Part shown: positions 12,301 to 24,200 of the stretch, one piece after another
Numbering within the stretch: the first letter of the stretch is position 1
Layout of the letters: each line of letters starts with the position of its first letter
Assembly: GCF_030272615.1 (NCBI RefSeq)
Contig: NC_081406.1
Span: 213,750,997 to 213,814,996, forward strand
Origin: Cryptomeria japonica
Lineage: Eukaryota > Streptophyta > Pinopsida > Cupressales > Cupressaceae
Length of the DNA: 64,000 bases
Direction of reading: 5' to 3'
Program-made: the position numbers and the translations under genes
Notes under the pieces: generated by a model
The model's input: only the letters and a program-made list of their open reading frames with translations
What the model was told of the DNA's origin: nothing
The model's database searches: none

Positions 12301-12974
12301 TGGTGTAAGGGCAAATCCAACATCACCCACATATATTTCCTTTTTAGTTAGTTTTATTTTAATGTTTTTGCATTTCTAGATACCGATTTGCAAGTTGTTC
12401 CAATTTCAGTTTCGCAAAAAAAATTCTTCCAAGTCAAATTTGAGACATTAAATGGTTCTGAACAGCCCCGAAAATAGAAGGAATCGGCAAAGCCAATTAT
12501 AAGAGTATTACTCACTCAGAGAGCTTTCTGACGGTTCAAACAGTGTGTCAATCCGATTCCCTAATCAAAAGGTATAGCTGTTGAAAGTTGGACAATTTTT
12601 CAGAAAGTTTCCAGTTTTTTGAATCTGCCTAAATTTTCAATTTCCAATTTCATGTTTTGGCATTAGTTCGCCCAATGGTAATTTCTAAATTGTCATTTTG
12701 GCTTCAAACGAAAGATAAGTTATTTTTGACTCATTTAAGGAAACTTGTTTTACTTTGTGGAGAGTAAGTTACTAGGAGTTGAGTTTTGGAGTTGGATAAT
12801 TTGCATTGTAAAGGGTTTCTAAAAAACTCTGTAAGTTGTGTGTTGCAGTCTATGAGAATTTATTCCTCTTAAATGTAATTGCATGTATTGCAAATAGTTT
12901 TCAGATAATAATAATATAGATCTTTTGTGTCTCTTTTGTTGTGTTTTTCAATGTCTTGGGTTTTGCCCTCATCA
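12301..12974 (+). mobile_element. 5' LTR of a chromovirus (Gypsy)
   Basis: Begins TGGTGTAAGGGCAAATCC and ends CCCTCATCA, two bases before a tRNA-Met-type primer site. Its first 100 bp match 15690-15800, and the block AAATTCTTCCAAGTCAAATT near 12420 matches 24127, which identify the split 3' LTR of the same element. Confidence 0.8.
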
Positions 12975-12976
12975 AG

Positions 12977-12988
12977 TGGTATGAGAGC
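12977..12988 (+). promoter_or_regulatory. Primer binding site, initiator tRNA-Met type
   Basis: TGGTATGAGAGC, one base different from TGGTATCAGAGC, two bases after the LTR. Confidence 0.8.
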
Positions 12989-13069
12989 GGGTTGTTCCTG
13001 AGCGTGTGGACAAATCGCCAAACGTGAGGCAGTTCGCACCAGGACTTGTGATTGTGGCTCGTGTTCAAG

Positions 13070-15640
13070 ATGCCTCCAAGAGTCATGTGTGGTGGCAGAA
13101 ATATCGGTGCCAAAAATGTTGGTGGTAGAAATGCTTTAGCAAACGAGGGTTTGAGAGCCCTCCATAGACAGATTGATGTGTTGCAAGAAGAGTTGAGAAG
13201 AGGGTTTAATCCAAGGAGAGGAGAAAGTGAAGACGAAGAAGAGGCGGAAGATACATCTGAAGAAGAAGTAGAAGAAGCAATAGATCAAGATCAAGCTCGA
13301 TATTGAGGGTCATTCCCCAGATTGGGAGGAGACCCAAAATTGAAGTCTCTAATTTATCTGAAAAACTAAACCCAAAAGAGATGATTGACTAGATTAATGA
13401 GTTGGAGGAATATTATGAATATGAGAAAATAGAAGACGGAGGAATATATTGAATATGAGGAAATAGAAGACCCAAATCAACTCAAGTTTGCAAAAACGAA
13501 GCCGAAGGGTTCTACAAATATCGAGTGTAAAGAGGTCCAGCTAGATAGAAATAGGAGAGGGAAGCAAAAGAGCGGGTTATTTGAATGGGTTAAGATCGAG
13601 TATTCAAGAGGAGATGAGACTGGTCAGAATGACCAATATTGAAGAAGCATGTCGATTTGCTTTAAGGGCGGAGGAAAAGTTGAATAAGAGATTTGAAGGC
13701 AAACAAAATGCAAAAGCCCAAGGCGGAAGAAGCGGTGAAAGGTCCTTCGAGAGTCGTAATGAAGATTAGAGGATAAATGATGATGCGGGTACCAGCCGAA
13801 ATCAAAAGGTTGATAATTTATATCGCCCCCATGATCAGAACAATGGTGAACAAAGAACAAGAGGAAGAGGAAGAACTAGACAAGGATCCGAGAGAGGTGG
13901 TTTCATAGGAACATGTTTCCAGTGTGGAGAAGAAGGGCATAGAGCCTATGAATGTCCACAACACCAAGGAAGAAAAGACAGAAGAAATGAAGGCCATGCA
14001 CAAGTGACACATGCAGATGAAGAAACTCAGTCTAGACATTATGATGATGTTGAAACGGGAGAAGCCCTAGTGGCTAGGAGAACCCTCATAAATAAGAAGG
14101 AACCAAATCAAAAGAAGAGTTTGTTTCGTACCAAATGCAAATGTGAAGATAAGTGTTGTAATGTGATTATTGATAGCGGAAGAACTAATAATCTAGTGTC
14201 TAAAGAGATGGTCGGAAAGTTGAAATTGAAGAGGGAAAGACATCCTCATCCTTATCGAATAGCCTAGTTGCAAAATGACCACAAATTTTTGGTCAATGAG
14301 TAGTGCTTGGTAAAATTCAAGATTGGCAGTTACCATGACGAGCTACTCTATGATATCATGCCCATGGATGCATGTCACAAGTTGTTAGGGAGGCCATGGC
14401 AATTTGATAGGCGTGTTGTACATGATGGCCATGCTAATACTTACACCCTAATGAAGGATGGAGTTCGCCATAAGTTGAAGCCCCTGAAGGAGGTAGAAAA
14501 AAAGGTATGTAGTAGTGCTAAAATATGTTTTGTTAGTGGAAGAGAATTACTAGAAGGCCTGAAACATGAATGTATTTGTTATGCTTTAAGTCCTAGACTG
14601 CATAGAGGAGAGAGTAAAGAGGTGCATGTAGAAGTATCAGGGTCACTGAATGAGTTACAAGACATTGTGTCTAAAAATGTGCCTAAAAGTTTACCGAGTG
14701 GGGGGTCTAATAGAGTTGTAGGAGCCTTAAGTAGGAGGCAAATTTTGTTGAAAAAGATGCAATCTGAGGTGGTTAGGTTCAATGAACACAAGAAATTGTA
14801 TTTTGAGGATCCCAATTTTGTAGAGGCTTGGAAAGCATGTAAGGAGCCTGTTACATTGGATAGGACAAGATGGTTGGATTTCATAATCTAGGATGGCATA
14901 TTGTTTAAGGGAAGCCAGTTGTGTATTCCCAAGAGTTCCATGAGCGAGAACTTGATCAAGGAGAAGCATAGTGGAAGGATGGTAGAACATTTTGATTAAA
15001 AGAAGACCATTGCCATTGTCAGTGAGCATTACTATTGGCCTCAGCTATCACAGGATGTGAAGAAATTTGTGTAGCACTGTAGAGTATGTCAAATGGTTGA
15101 AGGAGTGAACCAAAATATAAGGCTATATCAGCCATTACATGTACCAAAGAGGCCATGGGAGGATAAAATAAATCTGCAGTATAAGGTGAAAGCAGATCAA
15201 AAAAGGAGGTATAAGGAGTTCCAGATTGGTGACGAGATGATGGTTCATTTGAAGATAGAAAGGTTTCCAATGGGGACATACAATAAGCTAGAGATGAAGA
15301 AGTTTGGTCCCTGCAAGATTTTGAAGAATCATGATTTTGGAAACGCATGAGGTAGAATTAACAGATGGGATTAATATGTCCCATGTGTTCAGCATTGCAG
15401 ACTTAACATAATATCATGAAGGTGGCACAAAGGAGGAGCCAGCAATAAAAAATTCTTGCACCTACTTCAGACAAGGAGGAGATCGAAGCAATCCTGGGTA
15501 GTCGTGTGGGAAGAAGTACTAGAAACATGCATTGTGAGGATTATCTGGCAAAATGGACGGGAAGACCCATGGAAGATTTTTCATGGTTGTCCAAGGAAGA
15601 GGTTGACCATTTGGGTTTTTCTCAACTAGCTGAGACGTGA
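13070..15640 (+). mobile_element. Chromovirus internal region: gag, zinc knuckle, protease, integrase parts, chromodomain; fossil
   Basis: Gag (13070-13960) has an acidic region and ends in the knuckle CFQCGEEGHRAYEC. Protease shows VIIDSGRTNNLV (14160-14200). Further on come the RNase H-to-integrase linker (ALSRRQILLKKMQSEV), integrase zinc-finger remains (YYWPQL, HCRVCQ) and an integrase C-terminal piece ([19 protein letters not shown]). Near 15480-15640 there is a chromodomain-like end (CEDYLAKWTGRPMEDFSWLS). No clear RT remains, so the element was already reduced. It has several breaks. Chromodomains are typical of the chromovirus branch of Gypsy and are thought to steer integration to heterochromatin. 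Confidence 0.8.
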
Positions 15641-15689
15641 CAGGGTCACTTCTCAATCTACCTTGGGTGTCTGATGCAGGAGCATCTGG

Positions 15690-15863
15690 TGGTGTATGGG
15701 CAATCTAGCATCACCCAAAAATATTTCCTTTTTAGTTAGTTTTCTTTTAATGTTTTTTGCATTTTTTGATACCCATTTGGACGAATAAGAGATTCCAACT
15801 TTCAGAATCAATCTACTTTTTCTAGCCAACTGCCAAAAATAGAGAGTTTTTATTTAAAGACGG
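15690..15863 (+). mobile_element. 3' LTR of the chromovirus, first part (split by the giant-LTR element)
   Basis: TGGTGTATGGGCAATC matches the start of the 5' LTR at 12301. It breaks off at the target duplication GACGG (15859-15863), and the LTR resumes at 23994 with GACGG again. Confidence 0.8.
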
Positions 15864-17350
15864 TGTTGATGTGTTTTTTGTACACATGCGAACACAGAAT
15901 AAAATACCTAAAGGTACATTATCCTCTCTTGAACAAAGTTCCTGACTGCTGAAGATCTCGCTGAAGGATCAATCGAGGCAACTCCAAGATTCTTGTATGT
16001 AGGTTCTCTACGTGTGGATAAGCTCTTTGCGGTACGATGTGATTTTGTTGGAATCACAAGGGGACTTACATTCGACAACCTGAACGTCTGATTTGCTTTG
16101 GATATTGTTGGAACGTGAGATTTTACTGGTCCTAGATTTTGAAAAAAGGAAAAAGGAGAAGGGTTGAAACGAGATCTATTTCTAATACTAAGAATGTAAG
16201 AGCAATGAATGACCTTTGATGAAATTCTAACTAAGTCTTGCTTTGACATCTCAGGACCATCTCCACAAGGTTAGTGTGATCTTCTGAGGAAACCTTTATG
16301 ATGTTCAAATCACCGCTATAGGCATGGACACCATCGGGTTGATGCATATCAATGAAGAAGCGATAATTGAAGTTAACCTTAAGCTGAATGATTCTAGTTG
16401 ACTACACAAGGCAAGTCTGCAATCAACAAATTGCTAGTAGTATGGATATACAAATTTCACCATCGATCATACACATTTCTTCCGCTCATCTAATAACATG
16501 AAATCAAATTTGAGAAGTATAGAGACCATGCAAATTGTTGAATCGACCCATAGAATTCACCATTTCTTCAATGACGTTTACAAGTCCTTTACAACAACAT
16601 CTTGGCAACAATCTTTGCCTTCTCTTTCAATTCTACTCTAACTATTTCCTACTCTGACTATTCACTACTATCTATTCTCCATTAACCAACTATTAACTAT
16701 TAGCTAGCTATTACCCTTTACAAATGAGGAGCCAAGGCTTTATATAGAGAGTCATTTACAAACAGACGGCTCTGATTGACTTAGAACCAATGGCTAGGAT
16801 TACAAGATAGAAACCCTAATTAGGGTTTGTTACAACAAACTTCCTTAGCCAATGAGAAAATTACAATCCAAGGGTGAGGACCAATAAGAAACAGGGGTAG
16901 GTGCCTTGAAGTTTGTGCCACCTCCAGTAAATTAGGTACATTGAATCTGGTCATGCTGAGGTGGACCAATCCAATTGGAGGAGTGATGACTGGGATGCCA
17001 CCTTGTCTAACACTTGTAACTTGATTGATGTTGAATTTGATGACGTTGAGAAGCTCACTTTGATTAACTCTTCTGAAACTATCTGCTTCTTCAACAGACC
17101 CTTGCTTTGACCTCCTTTGTCTTTGATGTGCTCGATGGATGGTGTACCTTTCTTTGAAATGCTGGCAACACCTTTCATTGTCATCTGGTTCCTTAGTGTG
17201 GTGAAGTGAAGGTTATGGAGGTAGTGGCAATTCCTTGAAAACCTTGAGTCTTCCCTTTTACCTGTGGAACGTCCTTGACGATGATGGACTGGACATGGTC
17301 GTCCTTGATGATGCTGGACTTGAAGTGGTCGTCCTTGCCCTCGCCTGGTT
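15864..17350 (-). mobile_element. 3' LTR-like end of the giant-LTR element
   Basis: The last 1.4 kb (U3 end, promoter, R and U5) matches the corresponding part of the solo LTR at 36595-41417, including the TATA box, the telo-box palindrome and the 30-bp CATCATCAAGGACGACC-type repeats. The hairpin array is not present in this copy. The inner boundary is approximate. Confidence 0.7.
16739..16828 (-). promoter_or_regulatory. LTR promoter in the 3' end: TATA box and perfect telo-box palindrome
   Basis: TATATAAA at 16739-16746 (minus strand) and a perfect AAACCCTAATTAGGGTTT at 16811-16828, 64 bp upstream. Spacing is as in the other copies of the family. Confidence 0.7.
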
Positions 17351-18738
17351 TTCTCCATCTGCCATATTTCAGGCTCAGATGGCACTGCATTGTCAGAAGC
17401 GAGGTCGCCATCTGCTTCAGGAGGTCGCCATTGATGATGAACTATTCCACGAGCATTCACAGTGTGTTGGTCCTGATTTGGAAGTTCTTCTTGAAACAAG
17501 CCCAGTGCCCCTTCGAATAGCTCAACATTCTTCACTTTCACTGAGATATCTTGCATAAACCAAGCATCTTCATGAAATTTTGTTAGCATATCTTCAAAAA
17601 TGAGAGTCTCCTTGAGGGATTGATTTTCAAAGATCTCCTCTAGTTGATCAAATATAATTTCCGATGGCATTTCTTCAAGCATAGTCTCAGGAGGTCGGGG
17701 TTGATGATGGATCATATCACTCACAGTAAATTGCCTATCTTGAAAAAATTTGGGGAGTGATTCCACTTGTGTTTCCTCTAAAAGATCTTTCAACACCCCT
17801 TAAAATATCATGAGAGTGAGGACGTCCTTGAGCACCCCCTTAAATTGTTCTTCATATCTGAGCTCACTTAAGATAATTTGTAGCTCTTTGTTCAATGTGT
17901 CAACTTGATTGTCTTCTTTAAGAATGTCATTTGAGACCTCTTGCAATTCACTCTCAAGGATCTCCTTTTGTAGCATGAATAAGAATTCCTCAAGAAATGA
18001 GTCATCTTCTTCTTTGATTGCTTGTTCAACTCTTGGATCTTCCTTTATAACTACTTGAGTATTCTCAACTGCTTCTTCAACTTTTGTCTCATGGTATTCT
18101 TTTTCAGGTGCAAGGCATGGCGATCTATCCACTGTAATACATTGTTCATCAAGTGTATTTATATCGTCAACGTACAACTGATCCTTCTCACAATCAGATG
18201 TTGGAGCAATGTCTTGTTCATAGGTTCTCCTGAATTCAACTGCGAGATGTGCACCCCAAGATCTGTTCATAATACATTCTTCCTCAGTCAAAGTTGGCAT
18301 TCCAAACTGGTTTCTGACTTGATTGATAGCCATTGCACATACCGAGCAAGTAAATTCAGAGTGAGGTGAGTTGTGAATTCTACACCACAATGGTAGTAAT
18401 GTGTTCTCTAAACGCATTTCACCATTCAAAATGAGCTGACTCTCGATCATCCACAAGAAGCTTAGAAGAGGATCCTTGCTCTCTGGGACACTGAAGCTGC
18501 CTTCTTCTGTTTCTGGCCTGGGGACATCCCAAAAGAAGATTTTTCCTTGCGCTGTCGATTCCATTCTTGATATATATTTCAAGCAATGCATTTCATCATG
18601 TTCCTCTGTCTCATGGACTCGACACTGCCCTGGTCTTGCAAACTCAGACAATCTGCGTGGATAAAGTTGTGTATCTAATCTCCACCAAAGTTGAGGAAAA
18701 TCAACTTGTTGCTCCTCGTGAAACTGTTGCCGCTCCAT
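16951..18738 (-). mobile_element. Internal coding region of unknown family in the giant-LTR element
   Basis: Read from 18738 downward, the frame encodes about 590 residues in all, with about one break. The first 190 residues carry many Trp, Cys and His (CRVHETEEHDEMHCLKY, CRIHNS, CSVC) and could be a metal-binding fold, but I cannot assign it. The middle is strongly acidic (Glu/Asp, helical). The end runs into LTR sequence, where 30-bp DNA repeats give 10-residue repeats of the type HHQGRPCPVH. It is preceded by an A-rich leader (18740-18830 on the other strand T-rich). It is not recognisable as gag. Confidence 0.5.
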
Positions 18739-19256
18739 TGAGAATTTTTTTCTTTTTGATTTTTGGATTTTTTGGATTTTATAATTTTCACTTTTTTTTG
18801 GATTTTTTGGTTTTTTACCTTTTTTTTTTTTGGGGGGGGGGGATTTTCAGGAATAAGAGAGATCTTGAATATCTCAGATTCAACTTGAACATTCAACTGG
18901 TTCCAGCTTGCTTCCTTGTTTTCGCAAGTCCAACTGACGACCCAGCGATCACCTTCCTTCTCTGCATCACTTCCGTCGAGTGTTTAAGAAAAGGCTTTCC
19001 ACTGATCTTCCTTGGATTCAAGAGTTTGCATTCACTCACCTTTCTTCTGCTTTAATTTTGTTGAGCGTGAAGAGGGTAAAAAGCTACGGATATCTTCTCT
19101 AAATATGACTTGATAAGTTCCACTAATCGCAGCTTGACAATGATCGGCCCTCCTTCTAGCACCAATTCTGTTGAGCGGGGGAGGGTGGTAAAAAGCCTTA
19201 AGATGATTTCTTCAAATGCGATGTGACTTGACAAGATCCGACATTCAAATGCTCAG

Positions 19257-19273
19257 CCCTCCTTCTAGCACCA
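19257..19273 (-). promoter_or_regulatory. Primer-binding-like segment, tRNA not assigned
   Basis: After the 5' LTR end the minus strand reads AAA then TTGGTGCTAGAAGGAGGG. The TGG start and position fit a primer site, but I cannot match the rest to a plant tRNA 3' end. The same 17-mer recurs about 107 bp further in (near 19150-19166), because the leader is tandemly duplicated there. Confidence 0.5.
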
Positions 19274-20160
19274 ATTTTGTTGATGTGTATTTTGTACACG
19301 ACCAAACACAGAATAAAATACCCAAAGGTATCTTATCCTCTCTTGAGTAAAGTTTCTGAATGCTGAAGATATCGCAAAAAGGATCAATCGGAGAAACTTC
19401 AAGGTTCTGTTATGTAGGTTCTCTACTCGTGGATAAGCTCTTTGTGGTATGATGTGATTTGTTGGAATCACAAGGGGACTTTCACTCGATGACCTAAACG
19501 TCTGATTTGTTGGAATCAAAAGTCCTATTTACTAACTGGAAGATAAACAAATGGTAAAAGATGTAAGGTTCAAGAAGTCTACTCTACTACCTAGAATGCG
19601 AGAAGATGGATGAATGACTAGGTGGAGTCCTACTGGGTTGGGTCTCACCATCAGGCTTGAACAATCTGACACCAGTGCGATCTTCTAAGGGTTGCTTCCA
19701 ATACATTCAAATCGTACGCCATCAGACATTGATCACCATTCAAGATAATACATGAACAATAGATGTGTAATGACTTAAGATTAAGCCCATTTTATGCCAA
19801 TTGACCACGCAGGGCGCACTTACAATCAACAAGGAGCTAGTGGTATGGACTAGACGGATTCCACACAGGTGCATTCAACAACTTCTTTCATTCAATTTAA
19901 TTATCTATCATCTAAAATGAAGATTCAACAAGAGACCATGCATATTGCAATGAAACAACACACTTCACCATAACTTCAATGAAAATGGAGTTTGTTTACA
20001 ATCAAGGCAACAATTTCTTGCCTCATCTTCCTACTTTACTCTAATTTCTATTATATTCACTATCGATCATTAGCTATTCTAACCTCTATCAATTAACTAT
20101 TTTCTTCTAGCTATTAGCTTGCTATTCTCTATTTACCTCTACAAAATGAAGAGCTTGAGC

Positions 20161-20250
20161 CTTTTATAATACTCTCAATACAATTCAATGGCTCAGATCA
20201 ATTTGAGATCAATGGTCGACATTTTACAATGAAAGCCCTAATTAGGGTTT
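20161..20250 (-). promoter_or_regulatory. LTR promoter: TATA box and telo-box palindrome
   Basis: TATTATAAAAG at 20161-20171 and a copy, with one mismatch, of the palindrome AAACCCTAATTAGGGTTT at 20233-20250, 62 bp upstream of the TATA box on the minus strand. Confidence 0.65.
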
Positions 20251-20786
20251 GTTACAACAAACTCAATTCTAGCCAATGAAATAATTGCATTATTTGGACA
20301 CATGTCTTCTCTAGAATATTCGACCAATGAATAACCGGGATAGGTACATCGAAGTTTGTGTCATCTTTGATGAGTCAGGTACATTGAATCTGGACACGCT
20401 GAGTTGGACCAATCCGACTGGAGGAGTGATGACTGGGATGCCACCTTGTCTGACACTTGTAACTTGGTAGATGTTCAATTTGATGATGTTGAGAAGATAA
20501 TTTTAATTAACTCTTCTGAAACTATCTGCTTCCTCAACAAACCCTTGCTTTAACCTCCTTTGTCTTTGATGTGAAGGATGGATGGTGTACCTTTCCTTGA
20601 AATGTTGGACTGGAAGAGGTCGTCCTTGCCCTGGCCTAGTCTTCTTTCATCTACAAAACAAACCAAAAGATGATTAAGGTCATATAACAAATTCATTTCA
20701 ACATAGCATTTTCCACCTTAAATCATCAACAAGAAGATATAAAAATGAAGCTTGCTCAAGATTCTCCCCAAGGACAAACCCTATAA

Positions 20787-23606
20787 GAATTTCGCCCTGG
20801 ACCCTTTGGAAGGGTCAGGAGCGAATTTTGCATTCCTGGCTCAAATTCTTCTCACTTTGTGACCATACTTGTTTAGATACATGCCCAAGGATGCCCTCAT
20901 TCTCACCCAGCACCAAGCTTGATGTAAATTTGGGGCAAAAGAGAGGTTTTAAGAATTTCGCTTTGGACCCTTTGGAAGGGTCAGGAGCAAAATTTACATT
21001 TTAGGACAAAATCTATCATGCCTCTACTCCAAAATGCCTTACAAGGCAAGCATACACTAGTCTTTTCTTCATCAAGGTCTGGGAATCCATCTCTTGATCT
21101 TCATTATGAGCAATTTAGGTGAAATTGGGAATTTCGCTCTGGACCCTTTGGAAGGGTCAGGAGCGAAATTCAAGTTCTAGGTCCAATTCCTTTTCTCCTT
21201 CGCTTCAATTCATCTTGCACGGCAAAGTAACATCATTTCAACCTCAACCACGCCTTAGGACTCAAAGTCTTGACTTGACACAAGGAGGAAATAGGTAGAT
21301 TGAAGAATTTTGCTATGGACCCTTTGGAAGGGTCAAGCGAAATTCTCTTTTTAGCTCAAAATTTGCATTTTTGGAGACAACAATCAATTCAAGGGCGATC
21401 TCAAGGGCATTTCTCACCTTGGTCTAGGCCTAGCTTGGCACGAAATTTGGAGGATAAGATGGTTTTTAGGATTTTCACTCTGGACCCTTTGGAAGGGTCA
21501 GGAGCAAAAATCTTGTTTTGAGCTCATTTCCTCATTCTTTCAACTCCAATCCACCTCCAAGACCAAGGACACCTCGCCTCACTCTTATCTAGGGCATAAA
21601 AAACCAAAAACCTAACTTGTCTTGCAAAGAAAATAGGTGATTCTAGAAATTTCGCTTTGGACCTTTTGGAAGGGTCAAGAACGAATTTCTCATTCTTGAC
21701 TTGGTTCTTCATCCTTTCCATCTCATTCTTCATTACAAGACAAAAATTCATCGCCTTCACCCAAGGAACAAAGTCTAAAGCCTAAGCAAGGTCAAAAAAA
21801 TAGGTTTGCAAGGAATTTCGCTATGTACCCTTTGGAAGGGTCAGGAGCGAAATTCACCCTCTTGGACAAAATCCTCTCTCTTCAACACTTCAAACATTCT
21901 CCAAGGCAAAAAACATGTCCAATCTTCCTTTCATCATGCCTTGGATGTCAAAATTTGGTCAAACAATGAAGGGAATGACGTCGAGGATTTTCGCTCTGGA
22001 CCCTTTGGAAGGGTCAAGAGCGAAAATCATGATTTAGACTAGATTGTTCGTTTTTCAAACTTCAATCTTGCTTTGGAAGCAAACATAGATCATTTTCCAC
22101 TTAAGGAACAAGGTTTTAAGCCCATTCAAGGTAGCAAATGAGGTTTATAGTGAATTTCGCTCTGGACCCTTTGGAAGGGTCAAGAGTGAAATTCATCTCT
22201 TAGGCAAAATCTTGATCATCCAAAGCATCCAACTCCCTCTCAAGGCAAGAACATACCAATTCATCCTCCATCATGTCAACACCTAGCCAAAACAAGGAAG
22301 AAAACAAGAGCTATAAGGATTTTCGCTCTGGACCCTTTGGAAGGTCAGGAGCAAAAATCATGTTTTTGACCTTTATTCTTGATTTTTCCAACTTTAATCT
22401 TCTTTGGAAGGCAAACATAGGTCGCTCTTCTTGAATCTCCATCTTGGTCCTCACTTTGGCAAAGGGGAAAAGGAGTGTTTTCAAGAATTTCGCTTTGGAC
22501 CCTCTGGAAGGGTCAGGAACGAAATTCATCTTTTAGTCTAGAATCCTTCATCTCATCCACCTTTAGTTACTCCCTAAGACTAGAACATGTCAAAACGCTT
22601 CCATACATGCCTGAGGAACTATGAACTTGGCCTTGATAAGTGAGAAATTGGGGTTTAAGGGGATTTTCGCTCTGGACCCTTTGGAAGGGTCAGGAGCGAA
22701 ATCCCTATCCTTGGCTAGTTCCTCACCTAGGTTCACTTCATTCTCCTCCAAACTTGGTCAATTCAACTTCCTTCCATTGCAATCCAAACAATCCACCACC
22801 CAACTGGCACTAGACGAGGTTAAACTAGGTTTTTAAGGCCAAAGGAAGGCAAAATGGAGGATTTCGCTCTGGACCCTTTGGAAGGGTCAGGAGCGAAATT
22901 CTCCTCCCAAGTTGATTTTCATCATCTTAAGGTCTAAAAACTCATCTTCAAGGCAAATATGTATCAAAACATACCAAGCCAGGCCTTAGAAGTTCCAAAC
23001 CCGATCAACCTAAGGAGCAAAATAGAGGAAATATGAATTTCGCTCTGGACCCTTTGGAAGGGCCAGGAGCAAAATTCATATTTTGAGCACATTTCTCCAT
23101 TCTTTCAATTCCAATCCACCTCAAAAGGCAAGGATACGTCACCCCACACCTACCTAGACCATAAAAATCAAGAATTCGACCATCCTCAAGGGAAAAAAAG
23201 TGTCCTTGAAGAATTTCGCTATGGACCCTTTGGAAGGGTCAGGAGCGAAATTCTCATTTTGAGCTAATCTTTCACTTGCTTCCTCCTTTTCACGCCTTGG
23301 ACATACTTCGTTAAGCTTCCTTCCATCATGACCATGCAAATTTATCCTTTAGGTCAACATATAGCTCCAGTTTTTGTAGAAAATAGGGTTTTACATGAAT
23401 TTCGCTCTGGACCCTTTGGAAGGGTCAGGAGCGAAATTCCTCCTTGAGCTCAAGTCCTGGCTTCATTTTCTCCTTTCTTCATTTACACAAGTATTTTTAC
23501 CTTCATTCAATCCTAGGAAAAAGTTAGCTCAAAGCCTAGGTTAAGGTGGAGTGTCCTGTGGAGAAATTCGCTCTGGACCCTTTGGAAGGGTTAGGAGCGA
23601 AATTCC
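20787..23606. repeat. Hairpin array A: 17 copies of a 43-bp near-palindrome
   Basis: Plus-strand form: GAATTTCGCTCTGGACCCTT, loop TGG, AAGGGTCAGGAGCGAAATTC. The ACCC core occurs at 20801, 20967, 21143, 21319, 21484, 21661, 21827, 22000, 22166, 22332, 22499, 22676, 22873, 23049, 23224, 23411 and 23577. Successive distances are 166, 176, 176, 165, 177, 166, 173, 166, 166, 167, 177, 197, 176, 175, 187 and 166. The sequence between hairpins is also a diverged repeat. It lies inside U3 of the giant 5' LTR. Confidence 0.95.
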
Positions 23607-23993
23607 TCTTTGACGCCTAATTCACCTCCTTTTCCACTTGACTTTGCCCTAGGCTGGGTCCTTTATCCATTTCCTTCCATGTCCTAGCCAAATTTGCCCC
23701 ACTCAAACCCTCAAAAGATAAAATTCCCTCATCAAGATTGAATGACCTCCAGACACCATAAGCAACAAGAGCAGAAATTAAGCTTAAGAGAGACTTTCAA
23801 AGAAACCCTAATTCTGGAGCATCGCGGACTCACCCTGACTTAAGCAAAGCCCGTTATCCAGTGATCCCCCTGACAACACTCATCATTCAAAGGCTAACAG
23901 ACAAAACCCTAAAAGACCTAGAAAACAAACCCTAGAAAGCAAAAAGCAGGGGTCCCCATTGGCAATGGGGTGATGTGAGAATATGTCACAACA

Positions 23994-24200
23994 GACGGAT
24001 GGAGCTCGAATTTTGCAATAAGCTTGGGAATGGAAAAATAAGCACTTTGGAAAAAGAATCAAGTTAAAATCATTAACAGTTTGAAAGTTATTCAAGTTTC
24101 CGTTTCTCGAAAAACCAAAAAAAATCTTCCAAGTCAAATTTGAGGCATTAAACGGCTCCAAACGGCCCCGAAAAGGGCAAGATAGCATATTCTTCACTCA
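23994..24200 (+). mobile_element. 3' LTR of the chromovirus, second part
   Basis: Resumes with GACGG after the inserted element. AATCTTCCAAGTCAAATTTG and the following GGCCCCGAAAA block match 12426-12475 of the 5' LTR. Similarity fades near 24200, so the LTR end is not defined. Confidence 0.65.

Larger units (their letters stand above)
15864..23993 (-). mobile_element. Non-autonomous giant-LTR retroelement (whole insertion)
   Basis: On the minus strand it begins TGTTGTGACATATTC at 23993 and ends CACATCAACA at 15864, flanked by 5-bp duplications GACGG (15859-15863 and 23994-23998). Parts: 5' LTR 23993-19278 (4716 bp), a primer-site-like segment, an A-rich leader, a coding region of unknown family, and a shorter 3' LTR-like end. 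No gag, protease, RT or integrase is recognisable, so it depended on another element. The 3' end resembles the solo LTR at 36595-41417 more than it resembles this element's own 5' LTR, so it looks like a mosaic of two subfamilies. Confidence 0.85.
19278..23993 (-). mobile_element. Giant 5' LTR, 4.7 kb
   Basis: Starts TGTTGTGAC at 23993 and ends CAACA at 19278. Its U3, about 3.8 kb, holds the hairpin array at 20787-23606. The TATA box TATTATAAAAG is at 20161-20171 (minus) and R-U5 takes about the last 880 bp. The ends match the solo LTRs at 36595-41417 and 33037-36022. LTRs this long are known in Ogre-type elements, but sequence alone does not place this family there. Confidence 0.8.

Noticed and set aside
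12977-12988. tRNA gene fragment
   Set aside because: The similarity to tRNA-Met is the primer binding site of the retroelement, only 12 bases long. No tRNA or rRNA gene was found in the window.
18820-18850. Poly-T/poly-G tract as a functional signal
   Set aside because: Homopolymer runs here and at 42507-42516 are easily explained by slippage or sequencing uncertainty.
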